A program made the position numbers and the translations under genes. Positions 36,910 to 45,471 of a stretch of DNA of 64,000 bases are shown piece by piece. The stretch spans positions 3,658,001 to 3,722,000 of the forward strand of contig NZ_CP108054.1 of the NCBI RefSeq assembly GCF_036173125.1, read 5' to 3'. The notes beneath the pieces were generated by a model. The model did not search any database. It saw nothing but the letters and a program-made list of their open reading frames with translations, and was not told where the DNA came from. How positions within the stretch are numbered: position 1 is the first letter of the stretch; each line of letters begins with the position of its first letter. Origin of the DNA: Streptomyces sp. NBC_00286 (lineage in GTDB: Bacteria; Actinomycetota; Actinomycetes; Streptomycetales; Streptomycetaceae).

Positions 36910-37682
36910 TGGCAACCCCGACCCTCGACAAGGAAGACGCCAAGCCTGAGCCGGGCTTCGCCGACTCCCCGTACATCACGGTCACCTTCCGGATCCGCCG
37001 CTTCAACTCGGAGGTCTCCGCGGAGGCGACCTGGGAGGACTTCCAGGTCGAGATCGACCCCAAGGAGCGCGTCCTCGACGCGCTGCACAAGATCAAGTGG
37101 GACATGGACGGAACGCTGACGTTCCGCCGCTCCTGTGCGCACGGCATCTGCGGTTCGGACGCCATGCGGATCAACGGCAAGAACCGGCTCGCGTGCAAGA
37201 CCCTGATCAAGGACATCAGCCCCGAGAAGCCGATCACGGTGGAGCCCATCAAGGGGCTTACGGTCCTGAAGGACCTCGTGGTCGACATGGAGCCGTTCTT
37301 CCAGGCGTTCCGCGATGTGATGCCCTTCCTGATCACGAAGGACACCAACGAGCCGACACGTGAGCGTCTGCAGTCCGCCGAGGACCGTGAGCGCTTCGAC
37401 GACACGACGAAGTGCATCCTGTGCGCCGCTTGCACGTCCTCGTGCCCGGTGTTCTGGAACGACGGCCAGTACTTCGGCCCGGCCGCGATCGTGAACGCCC
37501 ACCGCTTCATCTTCGACAGCCGTGACGAGGCGGGCGAACAGCGCCTGGAGATCCTCAACGACAAGGACGGCGTGTGGCGTTGCCGTACGACGTTCAACTG
37601 CACGGACGCCTGTCCGCGCGGTATCGAGGTCACGAAGGCGATCCAGGAAGTGAAGCGGGCGCTGATCACGCGCCGGTACTGA
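36909..37682 (+). CDS. sdhB: Succinate dehydrogenase iron-sulfur subunit
   Basis: This 257-residue protein carries the [2Fe-2S], [4Fe-4S] and [3Fe-4S] clusters linking SdhA to the membrane subunits. Cysteine motifs are RRSCAHGICGSDA (2Fe-2S), CILCAACTSSCP (4Fe-4S) and CTDACPRGIEV (late cluster ligands). Its ATG overlaps the sdhA stop. A 23-bp perfect hairpin follows and closes the operon. Confidence 0.97.
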   Translation: MATPTLDKEDAKPEPGFADSPYITVTFRIRRFNSEVSAEATWEDFQVEIDPKERVLDALHKIKWDMDGTLTFRRSCAHGICGSDAMRINGKNRLACKTLIKDISPEKPITVEPIKGLTVLKDLVVDMEPFFQAFRDVMPFLITKDTNEPTRERLQSAEDRERFDDTTKCILCAACTSSCPVFWNDGQYFGPAAIVNAHRFIFDSRDEAGEQRLEILNDKDGVWRCRTTFNCTDACPRGIEVTKAIQEVKRALITRRY

Positions 37683-37701
37683 CACCGCCGCTCAACTAGC
37701 T

Positions 37702-37753
37702 CATACCGAAGGGCCGTTCCTCCCGGCGATGGGAGGAACGGCCCTTCGGTATG
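37702..37753. terminator. Strong sdh operon terminator
   Basis: CATACCGAAGGGCCGTTCC TCCC and its exact reverse complement form a 23-bp uninterrupted stem with a 6-nt loop (GGCGAT), 20 bp after the sdhB stop. Confidence 0.95.
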
Positions 37754-37851
37754 GCCATGGATTCTTCACACCTGCCACAGTTGGGGCTGGCAGGATGAGG
37801 GGCCTGATCGGGTACGACACACAGCGACGCGGACGGAAATCGGGGGACAGC

Positions 37852-38355
37852 ATGACCGAGCCGAATCAGCCGGGAAGCGGCGACGGGAAGGGGGGTTACC
37901 AGTGGGGCCCCGGGCCGGCTCCAGGGACGCCGCCCGGTTACGGATATCCCAACCCCGCCCCCGGGTACGGCTACCCCCAGCAGCCGGCGGCTCCGGCGCC
38001 GATGGGTGGGGCGCCGCTGATGGCCATCGGGGACATCACGGTGATGAACGACCAGATCGTGACGCCGGCCGGCACCCTCCCGCTGCGCGGCGCGGTGTGG
38101 AACGCCACCGACATGTCGCACACCGAGGAGAAGATCCCGACCCACGCCATCATTCTCGCGATCATCTTCTTCATCTTCTGCCTGCTCGGCCTGCTCTTCC
38201 TCTTGATGAAGGAGAGGAAGACCACGGGCTACATCCAGGTCACCGTGACGAGCGCGGGCCGACACCACCAGACGATGATCCCGGCCTACGGTCCAGACAC
38301 CTTCCCGGCGATCATGGGCCAGATCAACTACGCCCGCTCGCTGAGCAACATGTAA
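37852..38355 (+). CDS. Single-pass membrane protein of unknown function
   Basis: This 167-residue protein has three parts. Residues 1-55 are a Pro/Gly/Tyr-rich repeat region (PGYGYPNPAPGYGYPQQP). Residues 60-95 are a compact segment (MAIGDITVMNDQIVTPAGTLPL) that reads like a small beta domain. A very hydrophobic helix (HAIILAIIFFIFCLLGLLFLLM) is followed by TTGYIQVTVTSAGRHHQTMI. I know similar proteins occur in Streptomyces without assigned function. ATG at 37852 starts right before the repeat region. Confidence 0.8.
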   Translation: MTEPNQPGSGDGKGGYQWGPGPAPGTPPGYGYPNPAPGYGYPQQPAAPAPMGGAPLMAIGDITVMNDQIVTPAGTLPLRGAVWNATDMSHTEEKIPTHAIILAIIFFIFCLLGLLFLLMKERKTTGYIQVTVTSAGRHHQTMIPAYGPDTFPAIMGQINYARSLSNM

Positions 38356-38440
38356 GCGCGGCCCGCTCTCGCATCGAGTGCCGGCTCGAAACTCCCTGAA
38401 GTTCAGGGCGAGTTGGCAACTCTTGTTACAGACTGGGCCC

Positions 38441-39235
38441 ATGGCACTCCTGAGGAAAGCCGCCGCCGCGCTGTCGGCCGTGGCGGCGGCGTCAACTCTG
38501 CTCGCGATACCCCCCACGGCCTCGGCGGCCCCCGCCCCGCACGACAAGCACGGCACGCTCGTACGGGAGAACTTCGACCGCCTCCCCCTCGGCCCGGTCA
38601 CCGAGGGCCGCGGCTGGACCACCGACGCGGAGGGGGGCACGCTGGCCGTCGCGCCGAGCACCACCGGACACGGCCGCGAACTCCGTATCCGTACGGAGGA
38701 CAACGGCCGCGCCTTCCTCGTACTCGACGACCTCGCCCTGCCCGGCAACAGCGCTTGGGCCCGCCTCCGCCTGCGCGTGGCCGACTTCCCCACGGCCCCC
38801 GACTGGGCCCACTGGACCATCGCGGAGGCCTCCGGCTCCGACTCCCCCACACTGGTCCGCCCGCTCGGCGGCCAGTACGCCCCCACGGACAAGGGCAACT
38901 TCTGGGGTGTCGGCTCGGACCTGGGCCCCACCGGCGACTGGACCGCCTGGAAGACCTCCTCCCCCGCAACAGCCGGAAAGTGGCAGTGCGCCGAGTTCCA
39001 CCTGGACGCCACGGACAACCGAGTCACGGTCTACCTCGACGGCGTCGAACAGCCCGACCTGACGGTCTCCACCAACAACCACGGCGGCACAGACGACGAC
39101 TTCGTCTTCCCCACCTTCGACAAACTGAAGCTGGGGTGGCAGCTCTACCAGTCCGACCCCACGCCGTCCTCGTACGACGTCCGCCTGGACGACATCGCCG
39201 TGAGCACACGACGCGTGGGCGGCTGCGGGTCCTGA
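38441..39235 (+). CDS. Secreted Cip1-like protein
   Basis: This 264-residue exported protein has a Sec signal peptide (MALLRKAAAALSAVAAASTL up to about ASAAPA). The mature part is a beta-sandwich resembling the Cip1 core domain: NFDRLPLGPV, GRELRIRTEDNGRAFL, RPLGGQYAP, GPTGDWTAW and KLGWQLYQ. Fungal Cip1 is associated with polysaccharide (glucuronan) breakdown; whether this protein has lyase activity cannot be read here. It ends 12 nt before the toxin relic. The ribosome-binding site is weak. Confidence 0.8.
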   Translation: MALLRKAAAALSAVAAASTLLAIPPTASAAPAPHDKHGTLVRENFDRLPLGPVTEGRGWTTDAEGGTLAVAPSTTGHGRELRIRTEDNGRAFLVLDDLALPGNSAWARLRLRVADFPTAPDWAHWTIAEASGSDSPTLVRPLGGQYAPTDKGNFWGVGSDLGPTGDWTAWKTSSPATAGKWQCAEFHLDATDNRVTVYLDGVEQPDLTVSTNNHGGTDDDFVFPTFDKLKLGWQLYQSDPTPSSYDVRLDDIAVSTRRVGGCGS

Positions 39236-39249
39236 GCTGAGCACCGACT

Positions 39250-39324
39250 CAGGGTCTACGAGGCCCAGCGCCAGAGTGGCTGGACCACCTGGCCCGGCGC
39301 CGGAAGAAGGAGGAACCGAAGTGA
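39250..39324 (+). pseudogene. Toxin gene relic (C-terminal end)
   Basis: A short frame reads PEWLDHLARRRKKEEPK and ends in a TGA overlapping the GTG of the next reading frame (GTGA). Basic C-termini of this type are typical of HigB/Gp49-like toxins that overlap their antitoxin gene. An in-frame stop lies just upstream (39238), so only the last ~24 codons remain. Confidence 0.45.
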
Positions 39325-39448
39325 CCAGCTTCCACCCCTGGGACGAGGTCAAGCACGAGGTCTTCGACACCGATGACCTCGAAGACATCGCCGTGGGCGC
39401 CCGGCGCATGGTGGCCGAGGCGCACGCACAGACTTGCGGAGATGCGCA
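39321..39448 (+). pseudogene. HigA/XRE-like antitoxin relic (N-terminal end)
   Basis: GTG at 39321 has a perfect AGGAGG ribosome-binding site and is followed by TSFHPWDEVKHEVFDT and DIAVGARRMVAEAHAQ, the usual N-terminus before the helix-turn-helix of HigA-like antitoxins. The conserved part stops near 39440, where dispersed repeat copy 4 begins. The frame continues to 39593 through the repeat with no antitoxin-like sequence. Confidence 0.5.
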
Positions 39449-39603
39449 TGCCCCCCAGGGGGGCGGGGCTGTGACATATACGGCTCCGCCGCGATGGGGG
39501 TCCCCCCCGCTCGAGCGGAGCCGAGAGTGGGGGAGCGACCAGCCACAACGTACCCGCAGCCGCCAACGAAACCTCCTTCAACCGCACCCCTAGCGGAGCG
39601 CCT
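39449..39603. repeat. Dispersed intergenic repeat, copy 4
   Basis: It contains CCCCCCAGGGGGGCGGGGCT, CGGCTCCGCCGCGATGGGGG and GAGAGTGGGGGAGCGACCAG and ends AGCGGAGCGCC. It is the long version, with the extra GGGGGTCCCCCC block also found in copy 3. It sits at the break point of the antitoxin relic and ends 13 bp before the TetR start. Confidence 0.85.
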
Positions 39604-39616
39604 AGGCTCTGGTGTC

Positions 39617-40420
39617 GTGCCAGCAGCGAAAGACAGTACGAGTGCGGATGGGTCCGCGGGCTCACAGGAACCGCGCCCATCCCGTACGCCCGCCAAGAGC
39701 GAGCAGACGCGTGCCCTCATCCTCGAGACGGCGATGCGGCTGTTCCGGGAGCGGGGTTACGACAAGACGACGATGCGGGCCATCGCCAAGGAGGCCGGGG
39801 TCTCCGTCGGGAACGCGTACTACTACTTCGCCGGCAAGGAGCATCTGATCCAGGGCTTCTACGACCGGATCGGCGCCGAACACCAGGTGGCGGTCCGGGC
39901 GATCCTGGAGAGTGAGACGGGGCTGGAGGCCCGGTTCGCCGGGATTCTCAAGGCGTGGCTGGACGTGGCCGAGCCGTACCACGAGTTCGCGGTGCAGTTC
40001 TTCAAGAACGCCGCCGACCCCGACAGCCCGCTCAGCCCCTTCTCCCCGGAGTCGGAGCACGCGCGCGTGCAGGCGATCGGCGTCTGCCGAGAGGTACTGA
40101 GCGGCTCCAAGGCCAAGGTTCCGGCCGAACTGCGGGACATCCTCCCCGAGTTGCTGTGGCTCTCCCAGATGGGGCTCGTCCTGTACTGGGTCTTCGACCG
40201 CACCGAAGGCCGCGAACGCAGCTACCGTCTCGCCGAACGCGGCGCCCGCCTCACCGCCCTGGGCATCTCCCTGGCCCGCTTCCGCACCCTGCGGCCCCTG
40301 GTCCGCGAGGTGCACGAACTGTTCACGGACTTCCTGCCGGGCATGACGAACGCACTGCCCGATCCGAAGAATCCGAAGAAGAAGCCCGCCCAGGACACGA
40401 CGAAGAGGCCCAATCCGTAA
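39617..40420 (+). CDS. TetR-family transcriptional regulator
   Basis: This 267-residue regulator has a non-conserved N-terminus of about 30 residues. Its TetR DNA-binding domain is RALILETAMRLFRERGYDKT then TMRAIAKEAGVSVGNAYYYF. The ligand domain is helical, and the C-terminus is Lys/Pro-rich. GTG at 39617 is the only good start after the repeat. It is convergent with the MMPL exporter gene, which it could regulate although the two do not share an obvious promoter. Confidence 0.85.
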   Translation: MPAAKDSTSADGSAGSQEPRPSRTPAKSEQTRALILETAMRLFRERGYDKTTMRAIAKEAGVSVGNAYYYFAGKEHLIQGFYDRIGAEHQVAVRAILESETGLEARFAGILKAWLDVAEPYHEFAVQFFKNAADPDSPLSPFSPESEHARVQAIGVCREVLSGSKAKVPAELRDILPELLWLSQMGLVLYWVFDRTEGRERSYRLAERGARLTALGISLARFRTLRPLVREVHELFTDFLPGMTNALPDPKNPKKKPAQDTTKRPNP

Positions 40421-40434
40421 GGGTCTTGGGCCTC
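40405..40434. terminator. Bidirectional terminator, TetR/MMPL
   Basis: GAGGCCCAA and TTGGGCCTC form a 9-bp stem with a 12-nt loop overlapping the TetR stop codon, between two convergent genes. Confidence 0.7.
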
Positions 40435-40475
40435 CTCGCCGAGCACATGAACGGGCGACCAGCGGTCAGTAGCGG

Positions 40476-42935
40476 TCAGTTCACCGCGTCCACCTCGTCC
40501 TCCGCCAGCTCCACGTCGTACACCAGCGCACCGTCTCCCACCGTCACATGGCGGGCCAGCGCGGCATGCCCGGCAGCCATGGCCGACAGGAGGTACGAAC
40601 CCGGCCCGGGCACCGAGACGATGTACGAGCCGTCGGCCAGGGACGTCACCCGGTCCAGCCGGAGGCCACCACCCTGGGAGTGCAGGGTCAGTACGGCGCC
40701 CTCGACCGGCTCCCCGTCAGCGCCGCGCACGAAGCCGTGGACCACGGTGGAGTGCGCCTCGTCGTCGGGCACGCGCGCGTGGGGCACGTTTTCGACAGCC
40801 CCAGTGGCCCCGCCGACCTCGACTGCCTCCTCCCGCGGCTCCACCGCAAGGTGCGGCAGCCGCTTCTCCAGCCAGTCCGGCAGCCACCAGTTGGAGTTCC
40901 CCAGGAGGTGCATCGCGGCCGGCACCAGTGCCGTACGCAGGATGAACGCGTCGAGCGCGACCGCCGCGGCCAGCCCGATGCCCGCCATCGCGCCCTCCAT
41001 GTCACCGCTGAGCACGAAGGCCGAGAAGACGCAGATCATGATCAGGGCGGCGCAGTTGATGACCCGGCTGGTCTCGGCGAGGCCGACCCGGACCGCCCGC
41101 GCGTTGTCCTTGGTGTGCACCCACTCCTCGTGCATACGGCTCACCAGGAACACCTGGTAGTCCATCGACAACCCGAAGAGCAGCGACAGCATGATGACCG
41201 GCAGGAAGGCGGTGATCGGCCCCTCCTTGCCGACGCCGAGGAGTTCGGTACCCCAGCCCCACTGGAAGATCGCCACCAGCACACCGAAGGACGCTGCCGC
41301 CGCGATCAGGTTCATCAGGGCGGCCGTCAGCGGCACCACCAGAGAGCGGAAGGCCACAAGGAGGAGCAGGAAACCGAGCGTGATGATCGCCGCGATGAAG
41401 TACGGCAGCCGCTCGCCGGTCACCGACGCGAAGTCCTTGAAGATGGCGGTCACTCCGCCCACATGGGCCTCGGTCCCGGACTCCGGGATCGCATCTTCCC
41501 GCAGCCGGTCGATCAGCTGGTCCGTCTGCTCGGACTGCGGTGACGTGGTCGGCACGACCTGGATCACCGTGATGCCCTGGGCGGGCGGCGCGGCGGCGAC
41601 CTGCGCGACACCCTCCGTCTCGCGGATCGCCGTGACGAGCGCGTCCGTGTCGCCGCGTTCCGCGACCACCTGGAGCGGGCCGTTGAAGCCGGGCCCGAAG
41701 CCCTCGGCGAGCAGGTCGTACGCCTGTCGTGTGGTCGTCGACTCCTGGTGGTTGCCCTGGTCGGTGGCGCCGAGCCGAAGCGACAGGACGGGCAGCGCGA
41801 GGATCACCATCGCGACCAGTGCCGTGACGGCGACCGCGCGCGGGCGCCGCTCGACGAACGCGGACCAGCGTGCGGCGAGGCCGCTGGCCTCCTCGGACTC
41901 CGGTCCCGCGGCGGCGAGCCGGCGCCGCTGCCTGCGGCTGAGGACACGCATACCGAGCAGTCCCAGGAGCGCGGGCAGCAGGGTCGTCGCGGCCAGGACG
42001 CTCAGGACGACCGTCAGCGAGGTCGCGATGACCACGCCGTCCAGGAAGCGCATGTTCATCACCAGCATTCCGGCCAGCGCGATGCACACCGTGCCGCCCG
42101 CGAACAGCACCGCCCGGCCCGAGGTGTTGAGGGCCGTGACGGCCGCCTCCTCGGGTTTCATCCCGCGCAGGATGCCCTTCCGGTGCCGCGTCACGATGAA
42201 CAGCGCGTAGTCGATGCCGACGCCGAGGCCGATCAACGAGCCGAGCAGCGGCGCGACTTCGGGTACGTCGGTGACATGGCTGAGCAGCGAGGTCGCCATC
42301 AGCCCGGTGCCGAGCGCCGCGATCGCGACGACGAGCGGCAGCAGCATCGAGAAGAACGAGCCGAAGGCGACGAAGAGGACCACGGCCGCGGCCACGATGC
42401 CGACCAGCTCGGCGATGCCGGTGGGCGGCTCCTGGACGCGGGTGATCGCCTGACCGCCCAGCTCCACCTGGAGACCGGCGCGTTCGGCGTTCTGCGCCGT
42501 GTCGACGACGTCCTCGACGAGTTCCTTGGGCACGCTGTTCGCCTGCTCGGTGAAGGTCACCTGGGCGTAGGCGATGCGCCCGTTCTCACTGATCTGTGCG
42601 GCGCCCTGGGCGGCGTACGGGCTGCTGACCTCGCCGACGCCCTCCATGCGCCCGATCTCCTCGAGCGCGGGCTCGATCCGGGAGCGTACGGACTCGTCCC
42701 GTACCGTCCCGTCATCGACCTTCCACACCACCGTGTCGGTGTCGCCCGAACTCTGCGGGAAGGCCTTCTCCATCAGGTCGTACGCGCGTGTGGAGTCCGT
42801 GTTCGGGAGGGAGAAGCTGTTCGCGTAGTCCGTGCCCGCGGCGGAACCCGCGAAGCCCACGCCGAACAAGGCCCCCACCCACAGCAACAGGACCACCAGC
42901 CGGTGCCGATAGCACCACCGAGCCAATGTCGCCAC
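40476..42935 (-). CDS. MMPL/RND-type exporter with C-terminal carboxypeptidase-regulatory-like domain
   Basis: This 819-residue exporter of the MmpL family has twelve transmembrane helices in two halves and large extracytoplasmic loops after helices 1 and 7. The proton-relay region is visible as GVGIDYALFIVTRHRKG (about 235) and FGLSMDYQVFLVSRMHEEW (about 610). After the last helix a tail contains a carboxypeptidase-regulatory-like beta domain (about 735-810, VVHGFVRGADGEPVEGAVL, then SYIVSVPGPGSYLLSA). A domain of this type at the end of an exporter is uncommon. GTG start at 42935 has AAGGAG 9 nt upstream. The substrate is unknown; lipids or drugs are usual for the family. Confidence 0.9.
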   Translation of the reverse strand: MATLARWCYRHRLVVLLLWVGALFGVGFAGSAAGTDYANSFSLPNTDSTRAYDLMEKAFPQSSGDTDTVVWKVDDGTVRDESVRSRIEPALEEIGRMEGVGEVSSPYAAQGAAQISENGRIAYAQVTFTEQANSVPKELVEDVVDTAQNAERAGLQVELGGQAITRVQEPPTGIAELVGIVAAAVVLFVAFGSFFSMLLPLVVAIAALGTGLMATSLLSHVTDVPEVAPLLGSLIGLGVGIDYALFIVTRHRKGILRGMKPEEAAVTALNTSGRAVLFAGGTVCIALAGMLVMNMRFLDGVVIATSLTVVLSVLAATTLLPALLGLLGMRVLSRRQRRRLAAAGPESEEASGLAARWSAFVERRPRAVAVTALVAMVILALPVLSLRLGATDQGNHQESTTTRQAYDLLAEGFGPGFNGPLQVVAERGDTDALVTAIRETEGVAQVAAAPPAQGITVIQVVPTTSPQSEQTDQLIDRLREDAIPESGTEAHVGGVTAIFKDFASVTGERLPYFIAAIITLGFLLLLVAFRSLVVPLTAALMNLIAAAASFGVLVAIFQWGWGTELLGVGKEGPITAFLPVIMLSLLFGLSMDYQVFLVSRMHEEWVHTKDNARAVRVGLAETSRVINCAALIMICVFSAFVLSGDMEGAMAGIGLAAAVALDAFILRTALVPAAMHLLGNSNWWLPDWLEKRLPHLAVEPREEAVEVGGATGAVENVPHARVPDDEAHSTVVHGFVRGADGEPVEGAVLTLHSQGGGLRLDRVTSLADGSYIVSVPGPGSYLLSAMAAGHAALARHVTVGDGALVYDVELAEDEVDAVN

Positions 42936-43134
42936 GCCTCAACGCTCCTTAGTCGTCGGTCGGTTGGTCCCCCAGGTCCTGCGGCTCAGCATCGACGGCG
43001 GGACGCGGGCGTGGACACGGCAGGGCCATGACTCTCAAGGAACTCCAAAGTGCGCGACGGCCCCGATGTCAGTGCCCCGGCCGATACTGGGGGACATGAC
43101 GGCTCACATGGGGCACGAGGGGGAGACCGGGGAC

Positions 43135-43824
43135 ATGAGCGCGTACGACGGAGCGACCGTCCTGGTCGTCGAGGACGAGCCGAGCATCGCCGACGTCCTG
43201 GCCATCGCCCTGCGCTACCACCGCTTCGAGGTGATGACGGCGGGCACCGTCCGCCAGGCCCTCAGCCTCGCGGAGCGCACGCGCCCCGACGCCGCACTCC
43301 TCGATGTGATGCTGCCGGACGGCGACGGCCGGGCGCTGGGCCGCGAACTGCGAGAGCGCCAGCCCGAACTGGCGCTGGTGTTCCTGACGGCGCGGGACGC
43401 GCCCGCGGAGATCGTCGGCGCGCTCGGCTTCGGCGACGACTACATCACCAAGCCGTTCAACATCGACGAGGTCGTCGCCCGGATCACCGCGGTCCTGCGC
43501 CGCACCCGCCCCGCCGACGTCCTGCCCCAGCGCCCGCCGCTGTGCTACGGCGACCTGGAGCTGGACGAGACGACGTACTCCGTGCACCGCGCGGGCCGCT
43601 CGGTGGAGCTCACCCCGACCGAGTACGCACTGCTGCGCTTCCTGGTGCGCAACGAGGGGCGGATCGTACCCAAGGACCAACTCCTGCGCCACGTCTGGCA
43701 GTACGAGCACTCGGCCGAGTCGACCGTCGTGGAGACGTACATCAGCTATCTGCGGCGCAAGCTCGACGTCCTCGGCGCTCCCGTGATCACGACCCGCCGG
43801 GGCGTGGGATATGGGCTCGCATGA
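43135..43824 (+). CDS. OmpR-family response regulator
   Basis: This 229-residue regulator has a receiver domain from VLVVEDEPSIADVL, with the phospho-acceptor Asp in ALLDVMLPDGDG and the late Lys in YITKPFN. The C-terminal winged helix (about 125-229) has the OmpR signature ELTPTEYALLRFL and YISYLRRKLD. ATG at 43135 is preceded by GGGGGAGA; an upstream ATG at 43096 is also possible. It overlaps the histidine kinase gene by 4 nt. Confidence 0.93.
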   Translation: MSAYDGATVLVVEDEPSIADVLAIALRYHRFEVMTAGTVRQALSLAERTRPDAALLDVMLPDGDGRALGRELRERQPELALVFLTARDAPAEIVGALGFGDDYITKPFNIDEVVARITAVLRRTRPADVLPQRPPLCYGDLELDETTYSVHRAGRSVELTPTEYALLRFLVRNEGRIVPKDQLLRHVWQYEHSAESTVVETYISYLRRKLDVLGAPVITTRRGVGYGLA

Positions 43825-45299
43825 CGATCCGGCGCCGTTGTGGCAGGGGCATCCACTCGCTGCGCGGCCAGCTGACGCTGGCGAACGTGGCGTTGCTGGC
43901 ACTGGGCATCGTCGTGGCGACCGTAGTGAGCCTGATGGCCATGCGGACCTACCTGCTGGACAGCGTCGATACGCAACTGATGGCGACCCGCGAATCGATC
44001 GGTGACTCCAAACTCACGCTCAAACAGGTCGACTCGCTGAGCGCCCTGGCCGCCGTACGCGCCCGGGTCTCGCCCACACCCTCCGACAAGGACGCGGACG
44101 CCGACTCGTGGGTGCAGGACGGCATCTTCGTAGCGGTGGACGATCAAGGACGTCCCACGCCCATCGGCCCCTTCCAGCCCACCGAAATCCAGCGCGCGCT
44201 CGCCGCAGCGGTGGACGATCCGGCCGCCCTCACCGTCGACGAGGAGGCGCACGACCTCAAACTGGACGACACCCCCTACCGGGTCACCGCCGCGCCCCTC
44301 GCCGACGGCACCACGGTGCTGATGGCCAGGTCGACCGGCTCCGTGCACGAGGTGATCCGCAAGGCGGTCGCACTCGACTTCTTCGTGGGCGCCCTGCTGC
44401 TCGCGCTGCTCTGCGTGCTGACGATGCTCAGTGTGCGGCGCCGGATGCGGCCCCTGGAGGACATGGTGGAGACCTCGTCGGCGATAGCCGAGGGGGATCT
44501 GACCCGCCGGGTGCCCTCCAGCCGGCATCCCACCGAGGAGGTCGAGCAGTTGCGGCTCGCCCTCAACTCGATGCTGCACCAGGTCGAGTCCGCGTACCGC
44601 ACGCGCGAGCGCAGTGCGGCCCAGTTGCGCCGTTTCGTCGCGGACGCCTCGCACGAGCTGCGTACGCCGCTGTCGGCGATCCGCGGCTATCTCCAGCTGT
44701 ACGACAAGGGGATGCTGCGCGATCCGGAGCAGCGCAAACGGGCCTGGGACCGGATGAACGGCGAGGCCGACCGTATGGGCCGCCTCGTCGACGAGCTGCT
44801 CACCCTGGCGCGCCTGGACCAGCAGCCCGAACTGCGCTTCAAGAACGTCGACTTGAGCCGTCTCGTGCGCGACGCCGCCGAGGACTTGCGGGCCCAGCAG
44901 CCCGACCGGCCGGTGAAGGTGGACGCCGACGGCGCCCTGCTCGTCCAGGCCGACGAGTCAGGCCTGCGGCAGGTCCTCGGCAACCTCGTCGGCAACGTAC
45001 GCACGCACACGCCCGCCGACATACCGGCCACCCTCGCTCTGGAACGCCAGGACGGGACCGTACGACTGCGTGTCGCGGACGAGGGACCGGGGCTGGCGGA
45101 GGAGGACGCGGCGCGGATCTTCGACCGGTTCTTCCGGGCGGGCGGCGGCGCGGGCAGCGGCCTGGGCATGGCGATCGTGCAGGGCGTGGTGACCGCACAC
45201 GGGGGCGAGGTCGCGGTACGGACGGCTCCGGGCAAGGGGCTGGCGGTGACGGTGACACTGCCGGGCCGGACACGCGGCGATGGCTCATTGGGTGGCTGA
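43821..45299 (+). CDS. Sensor histidine kinase
   Basis: This 492-residue two-transmembrane kinase has helices at about 20-40 and 190-212 enclosing an extracytoplasmic sensor of about 150 residues. A HAMP domain follows (MRPLEDMVETSSAIAEGDLT). The H box is FVADASHELRTPLSAIRGYL, with N, G1 and G2 boxes at NLVGNVRTHT, VADEGPGLA and GSGLGMAIV. The ATG overlaps the regulator stop. By HisKA/HATPase type it resembles TcrY/TrcS-like kinases. The signal is unknown; placement next to the MMPL/TetR pair is suggestive only. Confidence 0.93.
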   Translation: MTIRRRCGRGIHSLRGQLTLANVALLALGIVVATVVSLMAMRTYLLDSVDTQLMATRESIGDSKLTLKQVDSLSALAAVRARVSPTPSDKDADADSWVQDGIFVAVDDQGRPTPIGPFQPTEIQRALAAAVDDPAALTVDEEAHDLKLDDTPYRVTAAPLADGTTVLMARSTGSVHEVIRKAVALDFFVGALLLALLCVLTMLSVRRRMRPLEDMVETSSAIAEGDLTRRVPSSRHPTEEVEQLRLALNSMLHQVESAYRTRERSAAQLRRFVADASHELRTPLSAIRGYLQLYDKGMLRDPEQRKRAWDRMNGEADRMGRLVDELLTLARLDQQPELRFKNVDLSRLVRDAAEDLRAQQPDRPVKVDADGALLVQADESGLRQVLGNLVGNVRTHTPADIPATLALERQDGTVRLRVADEGPGLAEEDAARIFDRFFRAGGGAGSGLGMAIVQGVVTAHGGEVAVRTAPGKGLAVTVTLPGRTRGDGSLGG

Positions 45300-45327
45300 C
45301 GGGTTTCGGGGAAATGCGCTGCAGTAC

Positions 45328-45471
45328 AGCGCCCCGTAAGGGGCGCGGGGCCGTGTCGATATGCGGCTCCGCCGCGATGGGGGTCCCCCCGCTCGAGCCT
45401 GTTCGAGAGTGGGGGAGCGACCAGCCCCCACCGGGCCCGCAGGTTCACCACCGTGCTTCCAGCGGAGCGCT
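45328..45471. repeat. Dispersed intergenic repeat, copy 3
   Basis: It contains GCGCCCCGTAAGGGGCGCGGGG, cut here to GCCCCGTAAGGGGCGCGGGG, then TGCGGCTCCGCCGCGATGGG and the long-form block GGGGGTCCCCCCGCTCGAGC; it ends AGCGGAGCGCT at the stop of the next minus-strand gene. It fills the gap between two convergent genes and may act as a terminator. Confidence 0.88.
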
